From DAMCAP01 sp964369265 (GTDB lineage: Bacteria > Bacillota > Clostridia > Oscillospirales > Ruminococcaceae): a DNA stretch of 39,331 nt. A program made the position numbers and the translations under genes. Where the stretch lies: positions 1 through 39,331 of the forward strand of contig CAYJEV010000006.1 in NCBI GenBank assembly GCA_964369265.1, given 5' to 3'. Under the pieces are notes generated by a model, which was not told the origin of the DNA, did not search any database, and worked only from the letters and a program-made list of their open reading frames with translations. Shown piece after piece: positions 1 to 8,289 of this stretch (positions are counted from its first letter, which is position 1; each line of letters begins with the position of its first letter).

Positions 1-90
1 TATAAGCATGTATAAAATTAAAGGTTTGCATTTACCTCCAATCATTTTTAATGTTATTTCTATTTCTGAATTTACAATTATTTTATCCAT
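1..90 (-). CDS. HxlR-family transcriptional regulator, N-terminal part (cut by window edge)
   Basis: An open frame on the minus strand starts at ATG 90-88, behind a GAAAGG ribosome site, and runs off the left edge. Its 30 visible residues include EITLKMIGGKCKPLILYML. This matches the start of the HxlR winged-helix domain, whose usual form is (V/I)E.TL.(M/L)IGGKWK.LIL..L. The usual Trp after GGK is Cys here. HxlR proteins are small DNA-binding regulators that often respond to electrophiles or redox stress and frequently sit divergent to an oxidoreductase. Here the dehydrogenase at 227 is divergent, so it is the likely target. That link is inference from layout. Confidence 0.75.
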   Translation of the reverse strand, partial: MDKIIVNSEIEITLKMIGGKCKPLILYMLI

Positions 91-130
91 TAGTTACCTT
101 TCTTTCCCTTAGTGAAAATGATGTGCCTTA

Positions 131-159
131 TTGACTAATATAAATTTTAATATTATAAT
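131..159 (+). promoter_or_regulatory. Sigma-A-type promoter of the dehydrogenase gene
   Basis: TTGACT (131-136) and TATAAT (154-159) are separated by exactly 17 bases and lie 67 bases before the start codon at 227. Seen directly in the sequence; activity is inferred. Confidence 0.8.
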
Positions 160-176
160 GGAAAATATCCTATAAG

Positions 177-189
177 AGTATTTTATACT
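177..189. promoter_or_regulatory. Candidate operator palindrome
   Basis: AGTAT-TTT-ATACT is a perfect inverted repeat just downstream of the -10 box of the dehydrogenase promoter, where a repressor would block initiation. HxlR proteins bind AT-rich dyads, so the divergent regulator is a natural candidate. In DNA this AT-rich a short palindrome can occur by chance. Confidence 0.3.
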
Positions 190-226
190 ATAATAAGCAA
201 AAAGTCAATTAAGAGGAGAAAGTATA

Positions 227-949
227 ATGAAAAAATTAGTTGTAATAACAGGTGCAAGCTCAGGTTTTGGTAAGGCTTTGGCTTTAGAATTTAATAAATC
301 TGGCTATCCGCTTTTACTGCTTGCAAGAAGGCTTGAAAAACTCGAAGAGCTAGGTTTGCAAAATACGATATGCGAAAAAGTTGACGTAACTGATAAGCAG
401 GCTTTTGAAAATGCTATTAGAAAAGCTGAGTCAGTTTATGGCAAAACTGATTTACTAATAAACAATGCTGGCATAATGCTATTAGGTAATCTTGAAAGCC
501 AAGATCCAAAAGAATGGCAAGACATGCTAAATGTTAATGTTATGGGCGTTATGAATGGTATGCAGATTGTTATGAATGATATGAAAGATAGAAACTGTGG
601 TACAATAGTTAATCTTTCTTCTATTGCAGGGGTTAAACCTTTTGGAAATCATGCAGCATATTGTGCAACAAAATATGGTGTTGTTGGATTATCAGAAGTT
701 GCAAGAGGGGAATTATCTCCATATAATGTTAGAGTAATGAGAATTTGTCCTGGCGCTGTTGACACAGAGCTAGTTCATCATACAACGAGTGATAAACTTA
801 AAAGTGATTATTTTGCTTGGAAAGAATCAGTTGGCGTTGGCGCAATTAAGGTGGAAGATGTAGCAAAAACAATTAAGTTTGCTTATGAGCTTCCACAAGG
901 TGTGAATCTTCGTGAAATACAAATAGCTGATACAAAACAAGATGCATAA
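227..949 (+). CDS. Short-chain dehydrogenase/reductase (SDR, classical type)
   Basis: This 240-residue protein is a classical NAD(P)-dependent SDR. The nucleotide-binding motif TGASSGFG is at residues 8-15, NNAG at 79-82, the catalytic Ser at 131/132 and YCATK at 145-149, which gives the Tyr/Lys pair. Length is normal for the family. It has no signal peptide and should be cytosolic. The arrangement resembles YdfG/serine dehydrogenase-like members, but the substrate cannot be read from sequence. The start is preceded by AAGAGGAGAAAG. It has its own promoter (131-159) and terminator (961-992), so it is monocistronic. The divergent HxlR regulator suggests inducible expression, perhaps by reactive carbonyls (inference). 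Confidence 0.9.
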   Translation: MKKLVVITGASSGFGKALALEFNKSGYPLLLLARRLEKLEELGLQNTICEKVDVTDKQAFENAIRKAESVYGKTDLLINNAGIMLLGNLESQDPKEWQDMLNVNVMGVMNGMQIVMNDMKDRNCGTIVNLSSIAGVKPFGNHAAYCATKYGVVGLSEVARGELSPYNVRVMRICPGAVDTELVHHTTSDKLKSDYFAWKESVGVGAIKVEDVAKTIKFAYELPQGVNLREIQIADTKQDA

Positions 950-960
950 GCTAAATTACA

Positions 961-993
961 AAAAGCCTTACTTAATTATGAGTGGGGCTTTTG
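961..993 (+). terminator. Rho-independent terminator after the dehydrogenase
   Basis: AAAAGCCTTACT (961-972) pairs with AGTGGGGCTTTT (981-992) as a 12-bp stem with two G-U pairs and an 8-base loop. The 3' arm ends in Ts. Confidence 0.75.
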
Positions 994-1122
994 CTATTAT
1001 ATCGAAATGTTTATAACAGTATAACAGAAATGTAACCGAATTGTGCTTGCATAAAAGCTCCAAATATGTTATCCTTAAAAAATCGACAATTTGCAACGAA
1101 ACTTGAGGAGATAATAAATATA

Positions 1123-2457
1123 ATGAATAGAAAAATTTCTGTGGGGGCAGCAATTAGCTTGGCTATAATGTTTGCTGCTGTTACTTTTATAATGACAATG
1201 ATATATTCTGCTGGGATTTTTGAAGATAAGGTAACTGATATCAACGAAAGAGAAGCGATATATTCAAAGCTAAATGAAGTTGATATGTATGTTAGGGAGA
1301 ATTATTTTGGCGATATTGATGAAGAATATTTATCAGACAATATAATTGAAGGCTATGTTGAGGGCTTAAATGATAAGTATGGAATATACCTAACAGCAGA
1401 AGACTATGCTAAAATAACTTCTGACTTTTCAGGAAGTCTTGTCGGCATAGGCGCTGTGTTCACAAGAGATGTTGATGGTTATATTAAAATTCAAGAGATA
1501 TACGAGGATTCTCCAGCCAGTGTTGCAGAGCTTCAAGTTGGGGATGTAATAGTTAAGGTTGATGATCTTTCAGTAACTTCTGAAAACTATGAAGAGGCTG
1601 TGTCAGCAATAAATGGCGAGCCTGGAACTGTTGTTACTCTAAGGGTTAGAAGCGATGCGGTTGAGAATGATGTTGAGCTAACGAGAAGAAGCATTGAGAT
1701 ACCAACTGTTGCGCTTAACACTATTGGCGAAATAGCTGTTATTAGAATAAAAGAGTTTAACGATAACACTCCTCATCAGTTTGATAGAATTCTTCGCCAA
1801 GCGATGGAGGCAGAAGCTCAAGGTATAATATTTGATGTTCGTTCAAATCCTGGAGGCACAATTGATTCTGTAACAGAAATTCTTGATATACTTTTACCAG
1901 CAGGCCCAATTGTATCAGCAAATTATTGGGATGGCACAACAGAGATACTAGCAGAAAGCGATGCAAGCTCTATTGAAATGCCAATGGTTGTTGTTATAAA
2001 CGAAAAAACTGCTTCAGCAGCAGAGCTATTCGCTCAAGCTCTTAAAGACTATGAAAAGGCAAATATAGTTGGCATGCAGTCTTATGGAAAAGGATCAATT
2101 CAAAATATTAAAAAACTTAGCGATGGTTCAGCTTTAGACTTAACAATTGCGCATTTCCTTCCTCCATATTCAGAGAATTTTGAGGGGGTTGGTGTTAAGC
2201 CTGATTTTGAAGTTAAGATGAGCCAAGAGCTAATGAATATGTTGCCGAACTTAGATTATAATTCAGACGATCAAATCTCAAAGGCTTTAGAGCTTTTGGG
2301 CGTTCAAATTAAGGATACACTTTTCCCAGATGGCAGCTCTACTGAGCCTCCATTACCAGAGCTTGATGGCATAAATAGCGAAGAAAGCTCTAATTCTAGC
2401 GAAATAGCTGAAGATGAGCAAGCTAATGAAACTAACGAAGCTAGCAAAGAAGAATAG
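1123..2457 (+). CDS. S41-family C-terminal processing protease (CtpA-like, PDZ domain)
   Basis: A 444-residue membrane-anchored serine protease. It has one N-terminal membrane segment (about residues 7-29), a PDZ domain (about 102-178) with the GIGAVF substrate-binding loop, then the S41 domain. The catalytic dyad is visible: Ser298 in TASAAE and Lys323 in YGKGSIQ, with the FDVRSNPGG motif between the PDZ domain and the Ser. The Glu/Ser-rich tail (about 400-444) is low complexity. CtpA-type proteases trim or degrade exported proteins outside the membrane in Gram-positive bacteria. The start ATG 1123 lies 12 bases after GAGGAG; the frame stays open upstream but lacks a better site. No strong promoter was picked out between 993 and 1123. 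Confidence 0.9.
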   Translation: MNRKISVGAAISLAIMFAAVTFIMTMIYSAGIFEDKVTDINEREAIYSKLNEVDMYVRENYFGDIDEEYLSDNIIEGYVEGLNDKYGIYLTAEDYAKITSDFSGSLVGIGAVFTRDVDGYIKIQEIYEDSPASVAELQVGDVIVKVDDLSVTSENYEEAVSAINGEPGTVVTLRVRSDAVENDVELTRRSIEIPTVALNTIGEIAVIRIKEFNDNTPHQFDRILRQAMEAEAQGIIFDVRSNPGGTIDSVTEILDILLPAGPIVSANYWDGTTEILAESDASSIEMPMVVVINEKTASAAELFAQALKDYEKANIVGMQSYGKGSIQNIKKLSDGSALDLTIAHFLPPYSENFEGVGVKPDFEVKMSQELMNMLPNLDYNSDDQISKALELLGVQIKDTLFPDGSSTEPPLPELDGINSEESSNSSEIAEDEQANETNEASKEE

Positions 2458-2469
2458 TATAATAAACAC

Positions 2470-2498
2470 TTGACAATTTCTAATTATAGGAATATAAT
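2470..2498 (+). promoter_or_regulatory. Sigma-A-type promoter of greA
   Basis: TTGACA (2470-2475), a 17-base spacer and TATAAT (2493-2498): a full consensus match, 67 bases before the greA start. Confidence 0.85.
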
Positions 2499-2565
2499 TT
2501 AGTTTATTGTAATAGTATCAAATAACAATTTAAATATTAGTCACGAAGGTGAAAGGAGAAAACTG

Positions 2566-3042
2566 ATGTCTGAGAAAATCAAAATGACCAAAGAGGGTTT
2601 AGCAAACTTGAAAGCTGAACTAGAGGATTTAAAGGTTACTAAACGTGATGAGATAGCAGAGAAAATTAGAGTAGCGAGAAGCTATGGCGACCTTTCCGAG
2701 AACAGCGAATATGATGAGGCTAAAAATGAGCAAGCTATTGTTGAAGCGAGGATTGCTGTTCTTGAGGAACAAGTTAAAAATGTTGAGGTTATAGATGAAT
2801 CTATGCTTTCATCTGATGTTGTTGCTATAGGAACAACTGTAACTCTGCTTGATGTTGAGTATAACGAAGAGATGGTTTATAAGATTGTAACAACTGTTGA
2901 GGGCAAAAATGCAACTGATACTCTAACTGTTGACTCTCCTGTTGGCGAAGCTATATTAAATAAGAGTGCTGGCGATGAGGTTATAGTTAATGCTCCAATT
3001 GGCGAGATTAAGTATAAGATTTTAAACATTAGTGTTAAGTAA
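2566..3042 (+). CDS. greA: Transcription elongation factor GreA
   Basis: 158 residues, the standard GreA length. The N-terminal coiled coil (about 1-75) includes the family signature ARSYGDLSENSEYDEAKNEQ, whose acidic tip residues enter the RNA polymerase secondary channel. The C-terminal FKBP-like domain ends with SPVGEAILNKSAGDEV. GreA stimulates RNA cleavage by backtracked polymerase. The start is preceded by GAAAGGAGAAAACTG. It has its own promoter (2470-2498) and a terminator (3050-3075). The greA-lysS order is common in Firmicutes. Confidence 0.97.
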   Translation: MSEKIKMTKEGLANLKAELEDLKVTKRDEIAEKIRVARSYGDLSENSEYDEAKNEQAIVEARIAVLEEQVKNVEVIDESMLSSDVVAIGTTVTLLDVEYNEEMVYKIVTTVEGKNATDTLTVDSPVGEAILNKSAGDEVIVNAPIGEIKYKILNISVK

Positions 3043-3049
3043 TAGAAGC

Positions 3050-3075
3050 AATGCGAACGAATAAGTTCGCATTTT
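3050..3075 (+). terminator. Terminator after greA
   Basis: AATGCGAAC (3050-3058) pairs with GTTCGCATT (3065-3073) around a 6-base loop and continues into a T tract. Confidence 0.8.
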
Positions 3076-3119
3076 CTAGCGTACAGCAAAAACAGGTATT
3101 TTAAAGCAAAGGTTTATTT

Positions 3120-3158
3120 CATATAAAAGAAGGCGTTTGCGAGCTTTTATATGTTTTT
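3120..3158 (+). promoter_or_regulatory. Terminator-like hairpin in the lysS leader
   Basis: CATATAAAAG (3120-3129) is perfectly complementary to CTTTTATATG (3144-3153) and is followed directly by TTTTTG (from 3154). The structure ends about 16 bases before the lysS start, right at the AAAGGA ribosome site. It could stop read-through from greA or act as an attenuator or translation-blocking stem. No T-box features were found in the roughly 100 available bases. Confidence 0.45.
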
Positions 3159-3174
3159 GAAAGGAAATCATAAA

Positions 3175-4677
3175 ATGGATAACAAGGAATTACTAAACGA
3201 ACAAGAAGCTGGGATAGATCTTTTTGAACAGGCGAAAATTAGACGTGAAAAGCTTGCAGAGCTAAAAGCAGAAGGCAATGACCCATATGCTATTACTTCA
3301 TATAAGAGAGATGCTTACACTTCAGATATTATTGATAATTTTGAAGAGATGGAAAATAAAACTGTCAGCCTAGCTGGCCGTATTATGACATGGAGAGATA
3401 TGGGAAAGGCATCTTTTGTCGATCTTCATGACACAAAAGGCAAAATCCAAATTTACATCAAAATTGATTTAGTTGGCGAAGAAAATTATAAGCAGTTTGG
3501 CAAATGGGATATTGGCGATATTATTGGCGTTGAAGGCGTTGTTTTTAGAACAAGACGTGGCGAGATTTCCATTCAAGCAAAAGAAATTAAGCTATTATCT
3601 AAGTCCCTTCTTCCTCTTCCAGATAAGTGGCATGGGCTAAAGGATATGGATATGAGATATCGCCAAAGATATCTTGATTTAATAACTTCCCCAGAAGTTA
3701 AGGATACATTTATTAAGCGTTCTGCTGTTATTAAAGAGCTAAGACGCTTCCTTGATGATAGAGGATATCTTGAAGTTGAAACACCAGTGCTTAACAGCAT
3801 TGCTGGTGGAGCGACTGCACGTCCTTTTAACACACATCATAACGCCCTAGATATTCCAATGTATCTAAGAATAGCTTTAGAGCTTCACCTAAAAAGACTA
3901 ATTGTTGGCGGACTTGATAAGGTTTATGAGATAGGAAGAGTATTCCGTAATGAGGGCATTTCTATTCGCCATAACCCAGAGTTCACAATGCTTGAATTGT
4001 ATGAGGCGTTTATTGACTATAACAGCATTATGGAAATGACTGAAGAGATGTTCAGAGCTGTTTCCCATAAAATACATGGCACAGGAAAGATTAGCTACAA
4101 CGGCACAGAGCTTGACTTTGACTCACCATTTAAGAGAATAACAATGCTTGATTCTATTAAGGAAGCTTCTGGCGTTGACTTTGCTAATATAACAACATTA
4201 GAAGAGGCTGTTGCTGTTGCTAAGGAGCATCATATTGAAGTTGAGAAGCATCATAACAGAGGTAATGTTATGGAGCTGTTCTTCGAGAAATATGTTGAGC
4301 CAAACATTGTTGACCCAACTTTTGTTATGGGACATCCTGTTGAGATTTCTCCTTTTGCTAAGAAAGACCCATCTAACCCAACTGTAACAGAGCGTTTTGA
4401 GCTGTTTATTATGGGTAGAGAGTATGCTAATGCTTTCTCCGAGCTTAATGACCCAATTGACCAAAGAGAGCGTTTTGAGGCTCAATTAGAGCAGAAGAAC
4501 AAGGGCGATCAAGAAGCTGGCGAGATTGATGAGGACTTCATCAATGCGCTTGAGTATGCTATGCCTCCAACTGGTGGCTTAGGTGTTGGTGTTGACAGAC
4601 TTGTTATGTTAATGACAGACAGCTACTCCATTAGAGATGTACTTCTATTCCCAACAATGAAGCCAATTCACGACTAA
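3175..4677 (+). CDS. lysS: Lysyl-tRNA synthetase, class II
   Basis: A 500-residue cytosolic enzyme that charges tRNA-Lys with lysine using ATP. The N-terminal OB-fold anticodon-binding domain (about 55-165) includes SLAGRIMTWRDMGKASF. The class II catalytic core follows, with motif 1 region YLEVETPVLNSIAGGATARPF, motif 2 VYEIGRVFRNEGIS.RHNPEF, and motif 3 at the C-terminus, GLGVGVDRLVML. Length is normal. ATG 3175 was chosen because AAAGGA lies 9 bases upstream; the frame extends 24 bases further without a good site. The leader has a terminator-like hairpin (3120-3158). Confidence 0.97.
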   Translation: MDNKELLNEQEAGIDLFEQAKIRREKLAELKAEGNDPYAITSYKRDAYTSDIIDNFEEMENKTVSLAGRIMTWRDMGKASFVDLHDTKGKIQIYIKIDLVGEENYKQFGKWDIGDIIGVEGVVFRTRRGEISIQAKEIKLLSKSLLPLPDKWHGLKDMDMRYRQRYLDLITSPEVKDTFIKRSAVIKELRRFLDDRGYLEVETPVLNSIAGGATARPFNTHHNALDIPMYLRIALELHLKRLIVGGLDKVYEIGRVFRNEGISIRHNPEFTMLELYEAFIDYNSIMEMTEEMFRAVSHKIHGTGKISYNGTELDFDSPFKRITMLDSIKEASGVDFANITTLEEAVAVAKEHHIEVEKHHNRGNVMELFFEKYVEPNIVDPTFVMGHPVEISPFAKKDPSNPTVTERFELFIMGREYANAFSELNDPIDQRERFEAQLEQKNKGDQEAGEIDEDFINALEYAMPPTGGLGVGVDRLVMLMTDSYSIRDVLLFPTMKPIHD

Positions 4678-4689
4678 ACCAAATAAAAT

Positions 4690-4733
4690 AAGGGCGATGT
4701 ATGCTGCTGCGATAGCGGCATACATTCGCCCTT
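4690..4733 (+). terminator. Strong hairpin after lysS
   Basis: AAGGGCGATGTATGC (4690-4704) pairs with GCATACATTCGCCCTT (4718-4733) with one bulged base. The stem is long and GC-rich, but what follows (GAAATTT) is a weak U tract, so termination may be partial. Confidence 0.6.
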
Positions 4734-4766
4734 GAAATTTATGTTAATCAAGAAAGGAAAGAGAAA

Positions 4767-5960
4767 ATGTTTGTATTTACTTTAGTTGGAAATCTTAAAA
4801 GCCTTGATGAAGTTAAAGAGGCTTTAACTAAAAGGCTTGGCAATGTAGTTAATGAGGTTGTGCCTGTTGAGGCAGGATATGAGGTTATCTTGCAAGATAA
4901 TTCAGCTGTATTGGTTGATATTCCAGAACATGCTAACACAAGAGAAAAGCTTATGGGGCAGTTTAATGGCATGGCTAATTTTTATGGCAAGATTGACACT
5001 CCACATAAGGAAATTCAAAAAGGGCTTCTTCAACAATTTGGGCTTTGGAATGCTATGGTTGGTATTAGATTTGAAGAGGATGATAATGACGAGAGAACTA
5101 ACTACATATACTCTCAAATTATTCACACAGCAAATGATTTAAATGCCTTCCTAATTATGGCTAACCTAGACATTCTAAACGGAAAGCATGAGCTAGTTTT
5201 CAGCGCAGAAGGCGAAAGCAAGCTAACAGAATTCCTGCCATCAATGCCAGCGGATATGCTATACCCAAATAGGGGAGAACAGAGCGAAGAGGATGCTAAA
5301 AGAGCTAAAGAAACTCTTGAAGTTGTAAAAAACAAGAATCTTCCTTTTGTAGAAAACATGACAATGTCGCTTAGATCTGATGAAGTGAAGCTAAGGACAA
5401 CCGAAGAAATTGCAAGCAGGGCTATAGCTCTATTTGCTGTTGGTTTATATTCAGAAGCTATTTTGCATGATGAGGAGCATAGTGTCCAAAAAGCATTTAA
5501 CTACTTCCAAAATGTAAATGAAGTATATAACATTATTCCTCACTTAACTAAAAATGAGCTAGAATATATTAACTCAGAATCCTATAATGAGCATAATAGC
5601 ATTCAAATGATATGGAGATATGAATGTTCTGCTTTGCTATTCTGGGCGCTTGGATATATTAAAGAGCTAAACGATGTGACAAAGATTTGTGATGTTGGTG
5701 CGCTTGCAAGGCTAACAAAAGAGTTTGCTAACTTAGAGGAAATAGCAGAAAAGGCAGAGCTTAGAGATGTTTCTGAAATGCTGTTCCAACAAGATCTTAT
5801 GATGAGATACCATTGGGCTTATTATGAGGGCAAAATTAAAAATATTGACATTGGCAATAACTTTGACTTTGGTGTTGTCAAAGAGCGTCACTATGCCCTA
5901 AACTGGCTATTAACTGACATCTTCGGCAACGACTTCGATAAAATAGATACTCCAGCATAA
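4767..5960 (+). CDS. DUF4272 domain-containing protein
   Basis: 397 residues, soluble, no signal peptide or membrane segment. The C-terminal half (about 200-390) has DUF4272 features: the RTTEEIASRAIALFAV entry helix and IWRYECSALLFWALG. These proteins are widespread in bacteria and have no established function. The N-terminal 180 residues (MFVFTLVGNLKSLDEV...) look like a separate alpha/beta domain that I cannot assign. The start is preceded by AAGAAAGGAAAGAG. The gene sits between the lysS hairpin (4690-4733) and a bidirectional terminator (6011-6059), so it is probably a single-gene unit. Confidence 0.75.
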   Translation: MFVFTLVGNLKSLDEVKEALTKRLGNVVNEVVPVEAGYEVILQDNSAVLVDIPEHANTREKLMGQFNGMANFYGKIDTPHKEIQKGLLQQFGLWNAMVGIRFEEDDNDERTNYIYSQIIHTANDLNAFLIMANLDILNGKHELVFSAEGESKLTEFLPSMPADMLYPNRGEQSEEDAKRAKETLEVVKNKNLPFVENMTMSLRSDEVKLRTTEEIASRAIALFAVGLYSEAILHDEEHSVQKAFNYFQNVNEVYNIIPHLTKNELEYINSESYNEHNSIQMIWRYECSALLFWALGYIKELNDVTKICDVGALARLTKEFANLEEIAEKAELRDVSEMLFQQDLMMRYHWAYYEGKIKNIDIGNNFDFGVVKERHYALNWLLTDIFGNDFDKIDTPA

Positions 5961-5976
5961 TCATTCATCAACTTTA

Positions 5977-5996
5977 GGATTATATCGGGCACCCTA
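5977..5996. repeat. Solo end of family A element (remnant)
   Basis: GGATTATATCGGGCACCC followed by TA is identical to the right end of the complete family A copy at 24640-24910. No matching left end occurs nearby, so this is a decayed or truncated copy. Confidence 0.65.
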
Positions 5997-6010
5997 CCCT
6001 AAATAATAAA

Positions 6011-6059
6011 ATATAAGGCAGTAGCAGATAGAATTAACCATCTGCTACTGCCTTTATAT
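6011..6059. terminator. Bidirectional terminator between converging genes
   Basis: ATATAAGGCAGTAGCAGAT (6011-6029) pairs with ATCTGCTACTGCCTTTATAT (6040-6059), a stem of about 19 bp. It lies between the rightward DUF4272 gene and the leftward Asp-rich gene and can serve both. Confidence 0.8.
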
Positions 6060-6090
6060 ATGATTGAATTTTAGGGATTGGAGGAATTAA

Positions 6091-8102
6091 TTAGTCGTCA
6101 TCACGATCATCGTCGTCGTCATTATCGTCGTCGTCATTGTCATCATTGTCGTCATCAAAATCGTCATCAACTTCAACATCAGATTTTAGAACACTACCAG
6201 AAACTGCATCAATCTCATATTCATACTCAGTGCCATCAACATAGAACTTAATCTCATAAACAGCTCTGCCATTATTCTCATCAAGCTCAACATCAGTTAC
6301 ATTGCCAGAAACACCAGCATGAGAGAAAGCAATGTTAGTTGCAGAAGATTGTGACATTATATTTTGAGTGCTGATATTATCGTCATCATCGTCATCGTAC
6401 ATATCATCGTCGTCATCGTCAAGATCGTCGTACATATCATCATCATCGTCGTCATTGTCATCGTACATATCATCATCATCGTCGTACATATCGTCAAAAT
6501 CGTCATCAACTTCAATATCAGATTTTAGAACGCTACCAGAAACTGCATCAATTTCATACTCATATTCAGTTCCATTAGCATAAAACTTAATCTCATAAAC
6601 AGCTCTGTCATCATCATTGTCAAGTTCAATATCAGTTACCTTGCCAGAAACACCAGCATGGGAGAAAGCAATGTTAGTTGNNNNNNNNNNNNNNNNNNNN
6701 NNNNNNNNNNNNNNNNNNNNNNNNNNNNNNNNNNNNNNNNNNNNNNNNNNNNNNNNNNNNNNNNNNNNNNNNNNNNNNNNTCAATATCAGTTACCTTGCC
6801 AGAAACACCAGCATGGGAGAAAGCAATGTTAGTTGCAGAAGATTGTGACATTATATTTTGAGTGCTGATATTATCGTCATCATCGTCATCGTACATATCA
6901 TCGTCGTCATCGTCAAGATCGTCGTACATATCATCATCATCGTCGTCATTGTCATCGTACATATCATCATCATCGTCGTACATATCGTCAAAATCGTCAT
7001 CAACTTCAATATCAGATTTTAGAACGCTACCAGAAACTGCATCAATTTCATACTCATATTCAGTTCCATTAGCATAAAACTTAATCTCATAAACAGCTCT
7101 GTCATCATCATTGTCAAGTTCAATATCAGTTACCTTGCCAGAAACACCAGCATGGGAGAAAGCAATGTTAGTTGCAGAAGATTGTGACATTATATTTTGA
7201 GTGCTGATATTATCGTCATCATCATTGTCGTCTAGGTCGTCATACATATCGTCGTCATCATCTAGGTCGATATGATCGTCAATTTCGTTGTCAAACTCTA
7301 TAACTTCGCCAGTAATTGCATCTACAGTATAGTCGTATTCAACTCCATCGATAGAAAACTCAATCTCATAAACCATTTTGCCATTTTCAAAGTCTATATC
7401 AGTTTCTTCAATAATAGCATTTGGAGTGTTAGCGTGGGAAGTAGCAATTTCAGTAGCCTTTTGGGTTCCGATATATGCATTTTCGCTTACATTACCGTTT
7501 GGAATAATATCATCATCAATTAAGCCAAGTTCTGTGATAGAAAGAGCAGAAAGCTCGCTTGCACTATATTTATCATCTTTTTCGCTTAGTTCTTTAACTA
7601 ATTGAGCCTTAGCTTTTGAGATGTTGTTAGCTTCAGCAATTTCTTCTATTATCTCTTCAGCAGCCTCATCAGCTATCTGACCAATAACAGCAGCAGAGAA
7701 GCCAGAACCAGAAAGAATCTCTGTAACATCAGCAGTTAGCTTTTTGGAAAGAGCCTCTTCAACCTTGTCATCATTAGACTCAACAGAAATAAGAAGAGAG
7801 TTTGTGATATCGTTTAGGTATCCATTCTTTAGCATTGAACCAATAAGAGCATTCATTGCAAGATCAACATCCACACCCTCAAGCTTCATATCACCAATAA
7901 CAGTTTTAGCATCATCATTAAGAGCGTTGTAGCCTTTAACTATGTTATCGTCATCAAGGTTTAGTTCAAGGCTTGGGTTTACATCAAGAGAAACCACAGA
8001 AGAAATTTCGTTGCTGTTTAGCGATTGGTAGCCATAAAATCCGCCTGCCGCTACAAGACCGGCTGCTGCAAGAGCAAAAGTTGTTTTAAAAGTGTTTTTC
8101 AT
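6091..8102 (-). CDS. Exported Asp-rich protein: RsgI-like middle domain plus tandem PepSY repeats (assembly gap inside)
   Basis: The N-terminus (residues 1-24, MKNTFKTTFALAAAGLVAAG...) is a signal anchor. An RsgI middle-domain-like region follows, with SLDVNPSLELNL and AMNALIGSMLKNGYL, then an Ala/Glu-rich helical part. One divergent PepSY domain (about 225-290) and at least three near-identical ones follow, each starting ISTQNIMSQSSATNIAFSHA and separated by linkers made almost only of Asp with MYDD spacers; the C-terminus is Asp-rich. The cytoplasmic anti-sigma domain of true RsgI is absent and no sigI neighbours it, so it is not expected to be an anti-sigma factor. PepSY domains often inhibit or sense proteases, and the acidic linkers could bind Ca2+ or other cations (inference). 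100 N at 6681-6780 hide the true length. ATG 8102 was chosen over GTG 8111 because AAAGGA is 10 bases upstream of the ATG. Confidence 0.75.
6367..7199. repeat. Tandem 339-bp repeat (113 codons) inside the Asp-rich gene
   Basis: The complete unit 6861-7199 encodes one PepSY domain plus one Asp-rich linker. By reading, 6367-6680 is identical base for base to 6861-7174. The assembly gap lies between these two copies. Identity at DNA level, not only protein level, points to recent duplication or ongoing homogenisation. A more diverged partial copy continues at 6091-6366. Confidence 0.85.
6681..6780. other. Assembly gap (100 N) flanked by a 55-bp overlap
   Basis: The 55 bases before the gap (6626-6680) equal the 55 bases after it (6781-6835). 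Removing the Ns and one overlap gives a spacing of exactly 339 bp between repeat starts, so the contigs may simply join, or any number of further units may be missing. Confidence 0.9.
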
Positions 8103-8144
8103 ATAAGTCACGTCCTTTTCAAAATTTATATATGTTATTTAAAG

Positions 8145-8181
8145 GAGATATCTTAAGCTATCTCTTGGGATTTCTTATCCC
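8145..8181 (-). promoter_or_regulatory. Two leader hairpins upstream of the Asp-rich gene
   Basis: GAGATA...TATCTC (8145-8164, 8-base loop) and GGGAT...ATCCC (8167-8181, 5-base loop) lie side by side 43 to 80 bases before the start codon of the leftward gene. They may stabilise or control the mRNA leader. No clear promoter was identified. Confidence 0.35.
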
Positions 8182-8289
8182 TTTCATTAGGTTAATGCAT
8201 GAGAAAGCTGTTTTATTGCATGAAAAATAAAAATATTTTTTATTTTTTAATAGTTTATTTTTTTATTAACATATGTTATAATAATTCTA

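Noticed and set aside
3076..3174. T-box riboswitch before lysS
   Set aside because: Only about 100 bases are available after the greA terminator, and no T-box consensus bulge or specifier stem was seen.
6368..7077. Long Ser-rich open frames on the plus strand (runs of SSSSS with YISS)
   Set aside because: They are the antisense reading of the Asp-codon repeats of the leftward gene, and have no ribosome sites or family matches.
6367..7260. CRISPR-like or microsatellite array
   Set aside because: The repeats are in-frame coding units of 113 codons plus GAT/GAC runs; there are no short palindromic repeats with unique spacers.
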